Shown: in pieces, positions 1 to 7,606 of the stretch
Position numbering within the stretch: the first letter of the stretch is position 1
Layout of the letters: the number at the start of each line of letters is the position of its first letter
Assembly (NCBI GenBank): GCA_947374505.1
Contig: CANCCE010000105.1
Location: forward strand, 1-9,220
DNA from: Comamonadaceae bacterium
Lineage (GTDB): Bacteria; Pseudomonadota; Gammaproteobacteria; Burkholderiales; Burkholderiaceae_C
Direction: 5' to 3'
DNA length: 9,220 nt
Program-made: the position numbers and the translations under genes
Notes under the pieces: generated by a model
What the model was told of the DNA's origin: nothing
Seen by the model: the letters and a program-made list of their open reading frames with translations, nothing else
The model's database searches: none

Positions 1-492
1 TCGGTGCCGAGTATTTACGCGCTGGGCGACGTCACCGCACGCCTGCAGCTGACACCCGTCGCGCTGGGCGAAGCGATGGCACTGGTCGATCATTTGCTCG
101 GGCCTGTGACAGGAAAAACACCGCGGACGATGAGCTACGACTTCATTCCCACCGCCGTTTTCACGCACCCGAACATTGGCACCGTCGGTTTTTCTGAGGC
201 CGATGCGCGGGCGCAGTTCGGGCAAATCAGTGTTTACAAAAGCGAGTTCAAAGCCCTCAAGCACACCCTCAGTGGCAGCACGGAACGCACCTTCATGAAG
301 CTGCTGGTCGACGACGCCTCTGACCGCGTGGTCGGGCTGCACATGGTCGGTGCTGAAGCCGGTGAAATCGTCCAAGGGTTTGCGGTCGCCATGAAAGCCG
401 GCGCCACCAAAGCCGTCTTCGACAGCACCATCGGTATTCACCCGACAGCGGCTGAAGAATTTGTCACCATGCGCGAACCCGTGAAAGCCTGA
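1..492 (+). CDS. gor: Glutathione-disulfide reductase, C-terminal part (5' end outside window)
   Basis: This is the C-terminal third (163 residues) of a pyridine nucleotide-disulfide oxidoreductase. The reading frame is open from base 1, so the GTG at 4 is an internal valine and not a start. The first residues contain IYALGDV, the strand whose Asp contacts FAD in this family. The rest is the dimerisation domain, ending in HPTAAEEFVTMR. That motif carries the His/Glu pair that acts as base for the dithiol of the partner subunit, and its form is typical of glutathione reductase rather than lipoamide dehydrogenase or mercuric reductase. The enzyme uses NADPH to reduce oxidised glutathione in the cytoplasm. 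The redox-active CxxxxC and the NADPH domain lie upstream of the window. The stop is TGA at 490-492, and amn follows after 13 nt. Trypanothione-reductase-like relatives cannot be excluded but are unlikely here. Confidence 0.9.
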   Translation, partial: SVPSIYALGDVTARLQLTPVALGEAMALVDHLLGPVTGKTPRTMSYDFIPTAVFTHPNIGTVGFSEADARAQFGQISVYKSEFKALKHTLSGSTERTFMKLLVDDASDRVVGLHMVGAEAGEIVQGFAVAMKAGATKAVFDSTIGIHPTAAEEFVTMREPVKA

Positions 493-505
493 CCCGATTA
501 AAGCG

Positions 506-2014
506 ATGAAACCCACGCCCTACCTCTCGACCTACATCGCGCCTGCCCGCTACACCGACCCGGCGACTGCGCTGGCCCAGGTGCAGTTGATTTACGACCA
601 GCAAATCGCCCATTTGCGCAGCTGCATGCAGCGCTACGTGGCTGGCGAAACACTGCCAGGCCGCGTGCGCGCCTGCTATCCGTTTGTCCGCATCCAAACC
701 AAAACCGTGGCCCGCGCGACGCTGGAAATGCCCGATATCACGCAGCTGAGTTATGGTTTTGTGGCGGGGCCAGGCACCTTCGAAACGACGCTCACGCGGC
801 CCGACTTGTACGCCAACTACTACCTTGAGCAGTTTCGGCTGTTACTTGAAAACCATTCGGTGGAACTCGAAATCGGCACCAGCACACAGCCGATCCCGGT
901 CCACTTTTCATTTGCAGAGCATGACCACATTGAAGGGAATCTGAGCGCCGAGCGACGCATGCTGATGCGCGATGCCTTTGACCTGCCGGACCTCGCAGCG
1001 ATGGACGACGGCATTGCCAACGGCACCTATGAAGCCAAAGCCGGCGAGTCGCAACCGCTGGCGCTGTTCACGGCCGCCCGTGTCGACTACTCACTGCAGC
1101 GCCTGCGCCACTACACCGGCACCTCACCCGACTGGTATCAGAACTACGTGCTGTTCACCAACTACCAGTTTTACATTGATGAATTTGTACGGCTCGGCCA
1201 TGAAGAAATGAGCCGCGCCGACAGCCCCTTCGTCGCCTTTGTCGAACCCGGCAACGTCGTCACGCGGCGCAAGGGTCTGCCGTCTGTGGCGGGTGACGAA
1301 CTCGGCACAGCACCACCGCGCTTGCCGCAAATGCCGGGTTACCACTTGCTGCGCGCCGACCGTTCCGGCATCAGCATGGTCAACATCGGCGTCGGCCCGG
1401 CCAACGCCAAAAACATCACCGACCACATTGCGGTGCTGCGGCCGCACGCCTGGATCATGCTCGGCCATTGCGCCGGCTTGCGCAGCAGCCAGCAACTGGG
1501 CGACTACGTGCTGGCCCACGGCTATGTGCGCGAAGACCATGTGCTCGACGAAGAGTTGCCGCTGTGGGTGCCGATTCCGGCGCTGGCCGAAATTCAAATG
1601 GCCTTGCAGCAAGCGGTTGAAGACGTGACGCATTTGCAAGGGCAAGAGCTGAAACGCATCATGCGCACCGGCACCGTGGCCAGCACCGACAACCGCAACT
1701 GGGAGCTGCTGCCGAGCAACCAACCGCAGCGCCGATTCAGCCAAAGCCGGGCCGTTGCGCTCGACATGGAAAGCGCCACCATTGCCGCCAACGGCTTTCG
1801 TTTTCGGGTGCCCTATGGCACGCTGCTGTGCGTCAGCGACAAGCCCTTGCACGGCGAGATCAAGCTCCCAGGCATGGCGAATCACTTTTACCGTGAGCGC
1901 GTCGACCAGCACCTGCGCATCGGCATTCGCGCGCTTGAATTGCTGCGCGTGGGCGGTAGCGATCAATTGCACAGCCGCAAGCTGCGCAGCTTTTCAGAGG
2001 TGGCTTTTCAATAG
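506..2014 (+). CDS. amn: AMP nucleosidase
   Basis: 502 residues, slightly longer than the E. coli enzyme (about 484). AMP nucleosidase hydrolyses the N-glycosidic bond of AMP, giving adenine and ribose 5-phosphate, and helps to control the adenylate pool in the cytoplasm. The N-terminal regulatory domain (about 1-200) includes TTLTRPDLY (94-102), as in E. coli Amn. The catalytic nucleoside-phosphorylase-like domain contains MVNIGVGPANAKNITDH (291-307), MLGHCAGLR (318-326), GDYVLAHGYVREDHVLDEELP (332-352), DMESATIAANG (420-430) and LCVSDKPLHGEIKLPG (441-456). D445 matches the Asp that protonates the adenine leaving group. ATG 506 has only a weak upstream ribosome-binding sequence. It follows the gor stop by 13 nt, so the gene probably depends on gor transcription and perhaps on translational coupling. 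No frameshift is seen, and key residues are present. The family assignment is firm. Confidence 0.96.
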   Translation: MKPTPYLSTYIAPARYTDPATALAQVQLIYDQQIAHLRSCMQRYVAGETLPGRVRACYPFVRIQTKTVARATLEMPDITQLSYGFVAGPGTFETTLTRPDLYANYYLEQFRLLLENHSVELEIGTSTQPIPVHFSFAEHDHIEGNLSAERRMLMRDAFDLPDLAAMDDGIANGTYEAKAGESQPLALFTAARVDYSLQRLRHYTGTSPDWYQNYVLFTNYQFYIDEFVRLGHEEMSRADSPFVAFVEPGNVVTRRKGLPSVAGDELGTAPPRLPQMPGYHLLRADRSGISMVNIGVGPANAKNITDHIAVLRPHAWIMLGHCAGLRSSQQLGDYVLAHGYVREDHVLDEELPLWVPIPALAEIQMALQQAVEDVTHLQGQELKRIMRTGTVASTDNRNWELLPSNQPQRRFSQSRAVALDMESATIAANGFRFRVPYGTLLCVSDKPLHGEIKLPGMANHFYRERVDQHLRIGIRALELLRVGGSDQLHSRKLRSFSEVAFQ

Positions 2015-2038
2015 ACCGAAGTCTTGGCTCTGACGTCT

Positions 2039-3031
2039 TCAGCCGACCAGATTACGCATAGTCCGGCCTTGCAGCCGGCGACCGAGGTTGTCCAGAAAAA
2101 CCTCTTGCACCTTGGCTGCGTTAGCATCCGAAAAGCCGGCACTGTGCGGTGAGGCAATCACGTTTGGCATGTCCCACAATGGCGACTGCGCCGGTAAAGG
2201 TTCATGCGCAAAAACATCCAGATAAGCCCCGGCGAGTCGGCCGTTTTGCAGCGATTCAATCAGCGCAGGTTCGTCGATCACTTCGCCACGAGCGACATTG
2301 ACGACATGCGCGCCAGCAGGCAGCAAAGCCAGTGCGCGGGCACTGATCAGACCGCGTGTGCGATCTGACAAAGGACAAGCCAGCAGCAGCCAATCGGCCT
2401 TCGGCAGCACACTGCTGATGGCTTCGAAAGAGACGGTTTCAATTCCCTCGCCCGCCGGTGTGGCACTGCTGCGCACCACCACCACGCGCAGTCCCAGCAA
2501 GCGCAACATGGCACCCAGTTGTTGGCCGATGCCGCCCCAACCGACGATCACAGCCGTTTGCCCAACCAAGTCGCGCGGCAAACCGGTTTTGATCAACGGT
2601 GCCCAGACATGCGCACGCTGCGCCGCCATGAGTTGCGGCAAGCGCCTGGCCAATGCCAGCACGCCGCCCAGCGCCGACTGCGCCACCACACCGGCATTGC
2701 TGCCAACCGACGAACTGAGAGCCACACCACGCGCCATCAGATCCACATACACCGGCCGATCTGCACCGGACGAATGCATTTGCACCCAAGCCAAGCTCGG
2801 CGCATTCCTGAGCAAATCGTAAAACTGTTGTGTCGCCGGCAACACCGTGTGCTTGGTCGACAGACCGGTCACATCGCGTGAGACAAAGGCGATCTCAAAG
2901 TCGGTCGGTGATTGCGACGGGCTGAGCAAGACATGCGCTACCGCACCTAGCCGCTCACAGATTTTGGGTCCAAGGGCAGCTCTCGCTGCATCAGACATCA
3001 AAATGCGCAAAGGGCCTGCGGCAATGCTCAT
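2039..3031 (-). CDS. D-isomer-specific 2-hydroxyacid dehydrogenase (2-ketoacid reductase)
   Basis: 330 residues, the usual length for this family. These enzymes interconvert 2-oxoacids and D-2-hydroxyacids with NAD(P)H in the cytoplasm. The nucleotide-binding fold shows GWGGIG at 164-169 (GxGxxG). The catalytic triad is visible: R248 in NVARGEVIDE, E277 in DVFAHEPLP and H296 in SPHSAG. The second beta strand of the fold ends in VVVVRSS (183-189) instead of an acidic residue, which by family precedent suggests NADPH rather than NADH. The ATG overlaps the stop of the upstream Bug gene (ATGA, 4 nt), and no clear Shine-Dalgarno sequence is seen, which points to translational coupling. It is the last gene of the minus-strand operon and ends 24 nt from amn. 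The closest described functions are glyoxylate/hydroxypyruvate reductase and phosphoglycerate dehydrogenase-like enzymes. The substrate cannot be read from the sequence. Confidence 0.9.
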   Translation of the reverse strand: MSIAAGPLRILMSDAARAALGPKICERLGAVAHVLLSPSQSPTDFEIAFVSRDVTGLSTKHTVLPATQQFYDLLRNAPSLAWVQMHSSGADRPVYVDLMARGVALSSSVGSNAGVVAQSALGGVLALARRLPQLMAAQRAHVWAPLIKTGLPRDLVGQTAVIVGWGGIGQQLGAMLRLLGLRVVVVRSSATPAGEGIETVSFEAISSVLPKADWLLLACPLSDRTRGLISARALALLPAGAHVVNVARGEVIDEPALIESLQNGRLAGAYLDVFAHEPLPAQSPLWDMPNVIASPHSAGFSDANAAKVQEVFLDNLGRRLQGRTMRNLVG

Positions 3032-4026
3032 TCAGCCACGGCGCCTGAGGACTCGACGATGGCTTTCCACTTGACGAATTCCTTCTGCGTGAACTGACCG
3101 TATTGAGCGGCTGAGCCGCCAACAGGGTCTGCGCCTTCACGGATCATTTGCGCTTCAAGTTGCGGCAATATGTCATTGACGTTTTTGTTCAGCGTGGCAA
3201 TCACCGATGCTGGCGTGCCCTTGGGTGCGAAGAAACCAAACCATGAACCGGCCTCAAAACCAGGCAAGCCTTTTTCCGCCACGGTCGGCACACCCGGCAG
3301 CGAGCGTGACGGTTTCAGGCTGGAAACTGCCAGCGCACGGAGCTTACCGGCCTTGATTTGCTGAATCACCGAGGGGATGGTCGCGAACATGAATTGCAAG
3401 CGCCCAGCCAACAAATCGTTCAGTGCATTAGCGCCTTTGTAAGGCACATGCAGCGTCTCCACACCGATTCGCTGACTCAGCATGAAGCTCGACAAATGCG
3501 AGGACGTGCCAACACCGGTGGAGCCGTAATTCAACTTGCCAGGATTCGCCTTGACATAGGCCAGAAACTCCTCAAATGTCTTGGCGGGTACCGACGGATG
3601 GACCACCAGCACATTCGGCACATCAGCAATCTGCACCACGGGTACCAAATCTTTCAAGGGGTCATAGCTCAAGTTTTTGAACAGCGTCTGGTTGATGGCA
3701 ATAGGACCGACCGAGCCCACCAACAGCGTGTAACCATCGGCAGCGGAACGGACCACATTTTCGGTGCCGATGTTGCCGCCCCCGCCAGCCCGGTTGTCGA
3801 TGATGAACGGCTGCTTCAATCGCTCGGTTAACTGCTGACTGACAGAGCGAGCCAAGATGTCGGTCGTGCCACCCGCGGTGAACGCCACCACCACCCGCAC
3901 CGGCTTAGCCGGATAGTCTTGCGCACTGGCAGCGCCAGTGCCTAACAGCAGAGCAGTCAGCACGGCAGCGACAGGTCGAAGAAAAGTGAAGCGAAAAAAA
4001 AGTGATGCAGCGAAAAAATAGCGCAT
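3028..4026 (-). CDS. Bug/TctC-family periplasmic substrate-binding protein (Sec-type signal)
   Basis: 332 residues from ATG 4026. An in-frame ATG at 4053 would add nine residues, but it lacks a ribosome-binding site. GGAG at 4036-4039 lies 9 nt before ATG 4026, and the protein then starts with a normal signal peptide. The leader has an aromatic and basic start, a hydrophobic core (about 18-30) and a likely cleavage site after ASA (35). Bug-family landmarks follow: AGGTTD (51-56), NRAGGGGNIGT (78-88), YDPLKDL (121-127), LNYGSTG (165-171), VPYKGA (194-199) and LPGVPTVAE (243-251). Bug proteins bind small carboxylates in the periplasm. Some deliver them to TctA/TctB-type permeases and many are orphans, as this one appears to be within the window. 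It sits between the aldolase-type gene and the 2-hydroxyacid dehydrogenase, overlapping the latter by 4 nt. The ligand is unknown, with a di- or tricarboxylate most likely from the operon context. Confidence 0.93.
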   Translation of the reverse strand: MRYFFAASLFFRFTFLRPVAAVLTALLLGTGAASAQDYPAKPVRVVVAFTAGGTTDILARSVSQQLTERLKQPFIIDNRAGGGGNIGTENVVRSAADGYTLLVGSVGPIAINQTLFKNLSYDPLKDLVPVVQIADVPNVLVVHPSVPAKTFEEFLAYVKANPGKLNYGSTGVGTSSHLSSFMLSQRIGVETLHVPYKGANALNDLLAGRLQFMFATIPSVIQQIKAGKLRALAVSSLKPSRSLPGVPTVAEKGLPGFEAGSWFGFFAPKGTPASVIATLNKNVNDILPQLEAQMIREGADPVGGSAAQYGQFTQKEFVKWKAIVESSGAVAE

Positions 4027-4033
4027 GGCGATT

Positions 4034-4040
4034 GTCTCCA
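4034..4040 (-). promoter_or_regulatory. Ribosome-binding site deciding the start of the downstream Bug gene
   Basis: The minus strand reads TGGAGAC here, with GGAG 9 nt before ATG 4026. This favours 4026 over the in-frame ATG at 4053. The same GGAGACAA string precedes the aldolase-type gene. Confidence 0.6.
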
Positions 4041-4053
4041 ATGGTTCGATCAA

Positions 4054-4080
4054 AGTGGTGCGGCCTCTTTGTGGACCACT
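4054..4080. repeat. Short inverted repeat in the aldolase-Bug intergenic gap
   Basis: AGTGGT (4054-4059) and ACCACT (4075-4080) form a perfect 6-bp inverted repeat with a 15-nt loop. It lies in the 76-nt gap between the class II aldolase-type gene and the second Bug gene, the longest gap inside the operon. No T-run follows on the minus strand, so it is not a convincing intrinsic terminator. It could be a weak mRNA hairpin affecting expression of the distal genes, or chance. Confidence 0.25.
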
Positions 4081-4102
4081 CAGGGGATGAACGCAGAAAA
4101 AA

Positions 4103-4891
4103 TCAGGTGCGGTAGCTGGCGTCCATGCGGTCCAACTTACGCAACAGTGCCGGCCACTCCATCACGCCATAAGGGCGACGGGTGCTGGGTTGGTAATTGC
4201 TCCAAGTTTCTTCCAACACCGGCTGCGATACCGGCGACAAAGGTGAGTTGCAAGCCATGGCCGCGAGCTGTGAACGGCAGGCCAACTCCAAGCGGTGCAT
4301 CCAGTTGAAGGCTTCACCAATGGTGCGGCCAACCGTCAGTGCACCGTGGTTGCGCAAGATCAACGCTTCACCATGGCCAAGGTCGCGCACCAGTGATGCT
4401 TGCTCGTCCAAGTTGAGCACCACACCGTAGTAGTCGTGGTAGCTGATCTTCAAAAATCGCATCGCCGTTTGCGTGATCGGCAACAAGCCGCATTCAAGTG
4501 AGGAGACCGCCATCGATGCCCAGCTGTGGGTGTGAATCACACAGGCCACCTCAGGTCGGGCTTCGTGCACGGCACTGTGAATCACGTAACCGGCTTTATT
4601 GATGCCATAGTTCAAATCTCCAAAATCCGGCTGCGCCAAAATCTTGCCTTGATGGTCAATTTTGATCAAACTGGAGGCCGTGATTTCTTCGTACATCATG
4701 CCGTAGGCATTGATCAAAAAAGCGCCTTCTTCGTCAGGTACGCGGGCCGAGATATGGTTGGCCATCATGTCGGCCATACCGTAATGCTCAACCAGCCGGT
4801 AGCAAGCTGCGAGGTCGACCCGGGCTTGCCACTCTGCATCGCTGCAGTGGCCTTTCATGCTCGAAATGGCTAGGCGGCTGGACGTATTCAT
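4103..4891 (-). CDS. Class II aldolase/adducin-family protein
   Basis: 262 residues from ATG 4891. The frame extends upstream to 5035, but that extension runs into tcuB and has no family similarity, whereas 4891 has AGGAG (4898-4902) six nt upstream. The family fold covers nearly the whole protein. HxH at H120/H122 (VIHTHSWA) and H182 in NHGALTVG match the three zinc ligands of fuculose-1-phosphate aldolase-type enzymes. EEITASSLIKID (68-79) is the conserved segment of the adducin-head domain and includes the usual acidic residue. Members catalyse retro-aldol cleavage or decarboxylation of hydroxy-acids and sugar phosphates, usually with Zn2+ in the cytoplasm. The complete metal site indicates an active enzyme. 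It begins 46 nt after tcuB and precedes a Bug gene. In an operon for carboxylate oxidation, a non-sugar substrate such as a hydroxy- or oxo-polycarboxylate is plausible, but this is inference. Confidence 0.92.
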   Translation of the reverse strand: MNTSSRLAISSMKGHCSDAEWQARVDLAACYRLVEHYGMADMMANHISARVPDEEGAFLINAYGMMYEEITASSLIKIDHQGKILAQPDFGDLNYGINKAGYVIHSAVHEARPEVACVIHTHSWASMAVSSLECGLLPITQTAMRFLKISYHDYYGVVLNLDEQASLVRDLGHGEALILRNHGALTVGRTIGEAFNWMHRLELACRSQLAAMACNSPLSPVSQPVLEETWSNYQPSTRRPYGVMEWPALLRKLDRMDASYRT

Positions 4892-4895
4892 GGTT

Positions 4896-4902
4896 GTCTC
4901 CT
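4896..4902 (-). promoter_or_regulatory. Ribosome-binding site deciding the start of the class II aldolase-type gene
   Basis: AGGAGAC on the minus strand, with AGGAG placed 6 nt before ATG 4891. It supports this start over the in-frame ATG at 5035, which lies inside the tcuB coding region. Confidence 0.65.
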
Positions 4903-4937
4903 GATGTTTGATGGGCATCCAACGTGGGCAATGGGAC

Positions 4938-6128
4938 TCAAGCTTCAGGCAGGGCCAAGTTGGTAGGCTGACGTTTTTCAATGGTGTACTTGAGAAGCGC
5001 TGCACTGCGAAAAATACCGTGTGCAAACTTACCATACGGCAAAGTCACGAACAAAGCCATCACTGCCCCTAAATGAACCGCCAACAACAAGGCCATGGAA
5101 GAGGTGTCGCGCCAAGCCAGCAAGGCCAAACCCGTCAGGCTGACCCAAAATAACAAGGCGATGAAGCCGCGGTCCATTGGTTTTTGCGCTGCATCACCAT
5201 GGCTGGCGTGACGCGTGATATTGAGCCAGAGCAAACCGGCTGGGCCGATCAGCAAACCCACACCGCCAACGGTGCCGAGCAACACCGGCAAGCTGGTGTA
5301 GCCGTAAGGCGCTTGCCAATTGAACAGGTAGTGATACAGCGTGGCGACCGAGGTGGCGGCAAAGCACAACATGAAACCGTAGAACGTCAGATGGTGAAAG
5401 CGCCTGCGCCACAGTGTGGGCGTGTCGTCGTCATTCGGGCAGCCCTCTATCGGCTCATTGCCGCTGGTCTGATTGGCGCCATCCAGGTACTTCAAACGCA
5501 GCGCGGCAGACGTTGCCTCCATGGCCGCATCACCCAGCGCATTGGAGGCACTGGCCGGTGACACGTCACGCCAAAAACTGCGCACACCCAGCCCCAAGGC
5601 CAACACAGCAAACAAGAAGATCGGCGCAAACATCGAGACCAGCAGGTTGTGCGGAAAGATGGCGTAAAAATTACCCGCCAGCGGCTCATGAAACAGCTGA
5701 CCTTGCGTTTGAATCGCCAACACAAGGAACAGCGCCAAGCCAGCGGCCAATGCCAAGGCCACGGTCAAACCTTGGCGCTTGTAAAGTGCACCGAGTGCCG
5801 GCGGCCAAGCGTAATCGGCATAGGTCTGAACGCGCACCTGGGCCATGGCTTGCGGCACATTGATGGCGAATTCATGCGGCGGCGAATACTGGCAAGCATG
5901 CAAACAAGCACCGCAGTTGTGGCACAGATTGGCCAGGTAATGAATGTCGGCTTTGCCGAATTCGAGGTGCCGCGTCATCGCGGGAAACACCGCACAAAAA
6001 CCTTCGCAGTAGCGGCAGGCATTGCAAATTTGCATTTGCCGGCTGACTTCGGATTCATTCGCTGTCAGCGACATGTCGCCAGTGGCCAGGGCGCGCGCCT
6101 CGCGGGTCAGGGCTTCAAGCTGCTGCAT
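4938..6128 (-). CDS. tcuB: TcuB/CitB-type 4Fe-4S membrane electron-transfer protein
   Basis: 396 residues. In Salmonella, TcuB reoxidises the reduced FAD of TcuA and passes electrons to the membrane chain. Two ferredoxin-like clusters are visible near the N-terminus: C35-x2-C38-x2-C41-x3-C45-x3-P and C69-x2-C72-x2-C75-x3-C79. They are followed by about six hydrophobic spans (roughly 121-140, 159-181, 246-270, 279-303, 331-349 and 355-373). Several histidines in or near the spans (H160, H245/H246, H266, H362, H370) could bind haem or quinone, though no ligand can be assigned from sequence alone. A hydrophilic loop (about 183-240) separates the two membrane halves. The ATG lies inside the 3' end of tcuA (14-nt overlap), with GGAAG at 6135-6139 as ribosome-binding site. 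This coupling fits two subunits made together. Length and architecture match the tricarballylate/citrate utilisation protein B family. Confidence 0.93.
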   Translation of the reverse strand: MQQLEALTREARALATGDMSLTANESEVSRQMQICNACRYCEGFCAVFPAMTRHLEFGKADIHYLANLCHNCGACLHACQYSPPHEFAINVPQAMAQVRVQTYADYAWPPALGALYKRQGLTVALALAAGLALFLVLAIQTQGQLFHEPLAGNFYAIFPHNLLVSMFAPIFLFAVLALGLGVRSFWRDVSPASASNALGDAAMEATSAALRLKYLDGANQTSGNEPIEGCPNDDDTPTLWRRRFHHLTFYGFMLCFAATSVATLYHYLFNWQAPYGYTSLPVLLGTVGGVGLLIGPAGLLWLNITRHASHGDAAQKPMDRGFIALLFWVSLTGLALLAWRDTSSMALLLAVHLGAVMALFVTLPYGKFAHGIFRSAALLKYTIEKRQPTNLALPEA

Positions 6129-7569
6129 GGTGGTCTTCCGTCAAAGTCGTTAATATGGAGGCGTTTTCAGTCTTCATGGCTTTTGCGGCCTTGGCCGCTT
6201 CAACCCCGGCGATGCGACCAAAGGCCGTGCCGATGGTCATGCCGACGCCTGCGGTGTAACCCTTGCCCAGCACGTTGCCGGCCATCAGCTCACCAGCGGC
6301 AAACAGGTTCGGGCTGGCCTGACCGCCGAAATGCACCGCAGTGGTTTCGTTGGTCTTCATGCCCAAGTAGGTGAAGGTGATACCAGGCTTGACCGCATAG
6401 CCGTAAAACGGTGCGGTATCAATCGGCCGCGCCCAATGCGTTTTAGCAGGGCTCAAGCCTTCGGTGTGGCAGTCATCAAGTACAGCGTGGTCAAACGTAC
6501 CTACTTTGCAAGCGGCGTTGTAGTCCTGTACGGTTTTAACAAAGGCTTGTTCATCGAGACCGAGTTGGCGCGCCAGTTGCTCCAACGTATCCGCTTTTTC
6601 ACCGGGAAACACCGGCGGCATGAAGCGACCCACAGCTTTGGCATCGATGATCGAGTAGGCAACTTGCGCCGGTTGGTGCGCCACCAATCGACCCCAGATC
6701 GCATAGCGCTTGGGCCAAAAATCTTCGCCTTCGTCATAAAACCGTTCGGCGTTTTTGTTCACCACCACGCCCAGTGACACGCAGTCGACCCGCGTGCAAA
6801 TACCGCCGTCGTACAGCGGGGCGCGGGCGTCGATGGCGACGCAATGACTTTGATCCGGCTCGCCGGTCGTGTCGGCGCCTTGATCGATCAAGTCGCGCAG
6901 CAGCACACCCATGTTGAAGCGCGTACCGCGAATGGCGAAGTTGTCCGATGGCCACTCGCCTGCGGCGTTCTGGCCCCAGACCTCGCGCATCCATTCGAGG
7001 TTGGACTCAAAGCCGCCGCTGGCCACCACGCAGGACCGCGCTTCAATGCGCTGACTGCCCTCGGGGCCGGTCATGTGCGCGGCCACAAAGCGACCCTCTT
7101 TGAGCTCAAGGCGGTTCACTGTTGACTCGTAACGCACCTCAATACCGAGATTTTCAGCACTCCGGTAATAAGCGTTCATGAGCGCTTTGCCGCCACCCAT
7201 GAAAAACGCATTGGTCCTCGAGAGGTGCAACGTGCCCGACAGCGACGGCTGAAAGCGCACGCCATGATGACGCATCCAATCACGACAATCCGACGACTTG
7301 CGAATCGCCAAACGGGCCAGTTTTTCATCGGTCAGACCGCCGGTGACTTTGAGCAAGTCTTGCCAGAATTCTTCCTCCGGGTAAGCCTCGGTGAGCACGT
7401 CTTGCGGTGCGTCATGCATGCAGCGCAGATTGCGCGTGTGCACCGAATTGCCACCGCGCCACTCGCGCGGTGCCGACTCCAGGACCAGCACACTGGCACC
7501 CGCCTCACGCGCCATCAGCGCCGCACACAAAGCGGCATTGCCGCCACCAATCACCAGAACATCCAGCAT
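6115..7569 (-). CDS. tcuA: FAD-dependent tricarballylate dehydrogenase-type flavoprotein
   Basis: 484 residues. TcuA belongs to the fumarate reductase/succinate dehydrogenase flavoprotein superfamily, and in Salmonella it oxidises tricarballylate to cis-aconitate. The N-terminal dinucleotide fold is VIGGGNAALCAAL (6-18), ending with E31 after the second strand, which binds the FAD ribose. GGNSVHTRNLRCMHDAPQDV (39-58) is the characteristic TcuA segment. NKNAERFYDEG (271-281) and ARPIDTAPFYG (380-390) occupy the places of active-site arginine segments in the fumarate reductase family. The C-terminal FAD motif AGELMAGNVLGKGYTAGVG runs from 425 to 443. AGGAG (7577-7581) lies 7 nt upstream of the ATG. 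No export signal is seen, so the protein is cytoplasmic and would dock to TcuB. It overlaps tcuB by 14 nt and follows a Bug gene by 37 nt. Family membership is firm, but substrate identity depends on context. Confidence 0.92.
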   Translation of the reverse strand: MLDVLVIGGGNAALCAALMAREAGASVLVLESAPREWRGGNSVHTRNLRCMHDAPQDVLTEAYPEEEFWQDLLKVTGGLTDEKLARLAIRKSSDCRDWMRHHGVRFQPSLSGTLHLSRTNAFFMGGGKALMNAYYRSAENLGIEVRYESTVNRLELKEGRFVAAHMTGPEGSQRIEARSCVVASGGFESNLEWMREVWGQNAAGEWPSDNFAIRGTRFNMGVLLRDLIDQGADTTGEPDQSHCVAIDARAPLYDGGICTRVDCVSLGVVVNKNAERFYDEGEDFWPKRYAIWGRLVAHQPAQVAYSIIDAKAVGRFMPPVFPGEKADTLEQLARQLGLDEQAFVKTVQDYNAACKVGTFDHAVLDDCHTEGLSPAKTHWARPIDTAPFYGYAVKPGITFTYLGMKTNETTAVHFGGQASPNLFAAGELMAGNVLGKGYTAGVGMTIGTAFGRIAGVEAAKAAKAMKTENASILTTLTEDHHAAA

Positions 7570-7606
7570 TTAAATACTCCTGACTTTGTTGTTTTTGATT
7601 CAGCCA

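Noticed and set aside
1124..1972. 282-codon open frame on the minus strand opposite amn
   Set aside because: Low-complexity Ala/Gln/His-rich translation without a domain. It lies wholly inside the conserved catalytic part of amn, so it is an antisense shadow.
4027..4053. Nine-residue upstream extension of the distal Bug protein
   Set aside because: No ribosome-binding site before ATG 4053, and the signal peptide is normal when translation starts at 4026.
4892..5035. 48-residue N-terminal extension of the class II aldolase-type protein
   Set aside because: It overlaps the end of tcuB by about 100 nt, has no family similarity, and a good ribosome-binding site precedes the shorter start at 4891.
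5649..6374. 241-codon plus-strand open frame across the tcuA/tcuB junction
   Set aside because: Arg-rich translation with no family features. The opposite strand encodes the cysteine motifs of TcuB and the C-terminus of TcuA.
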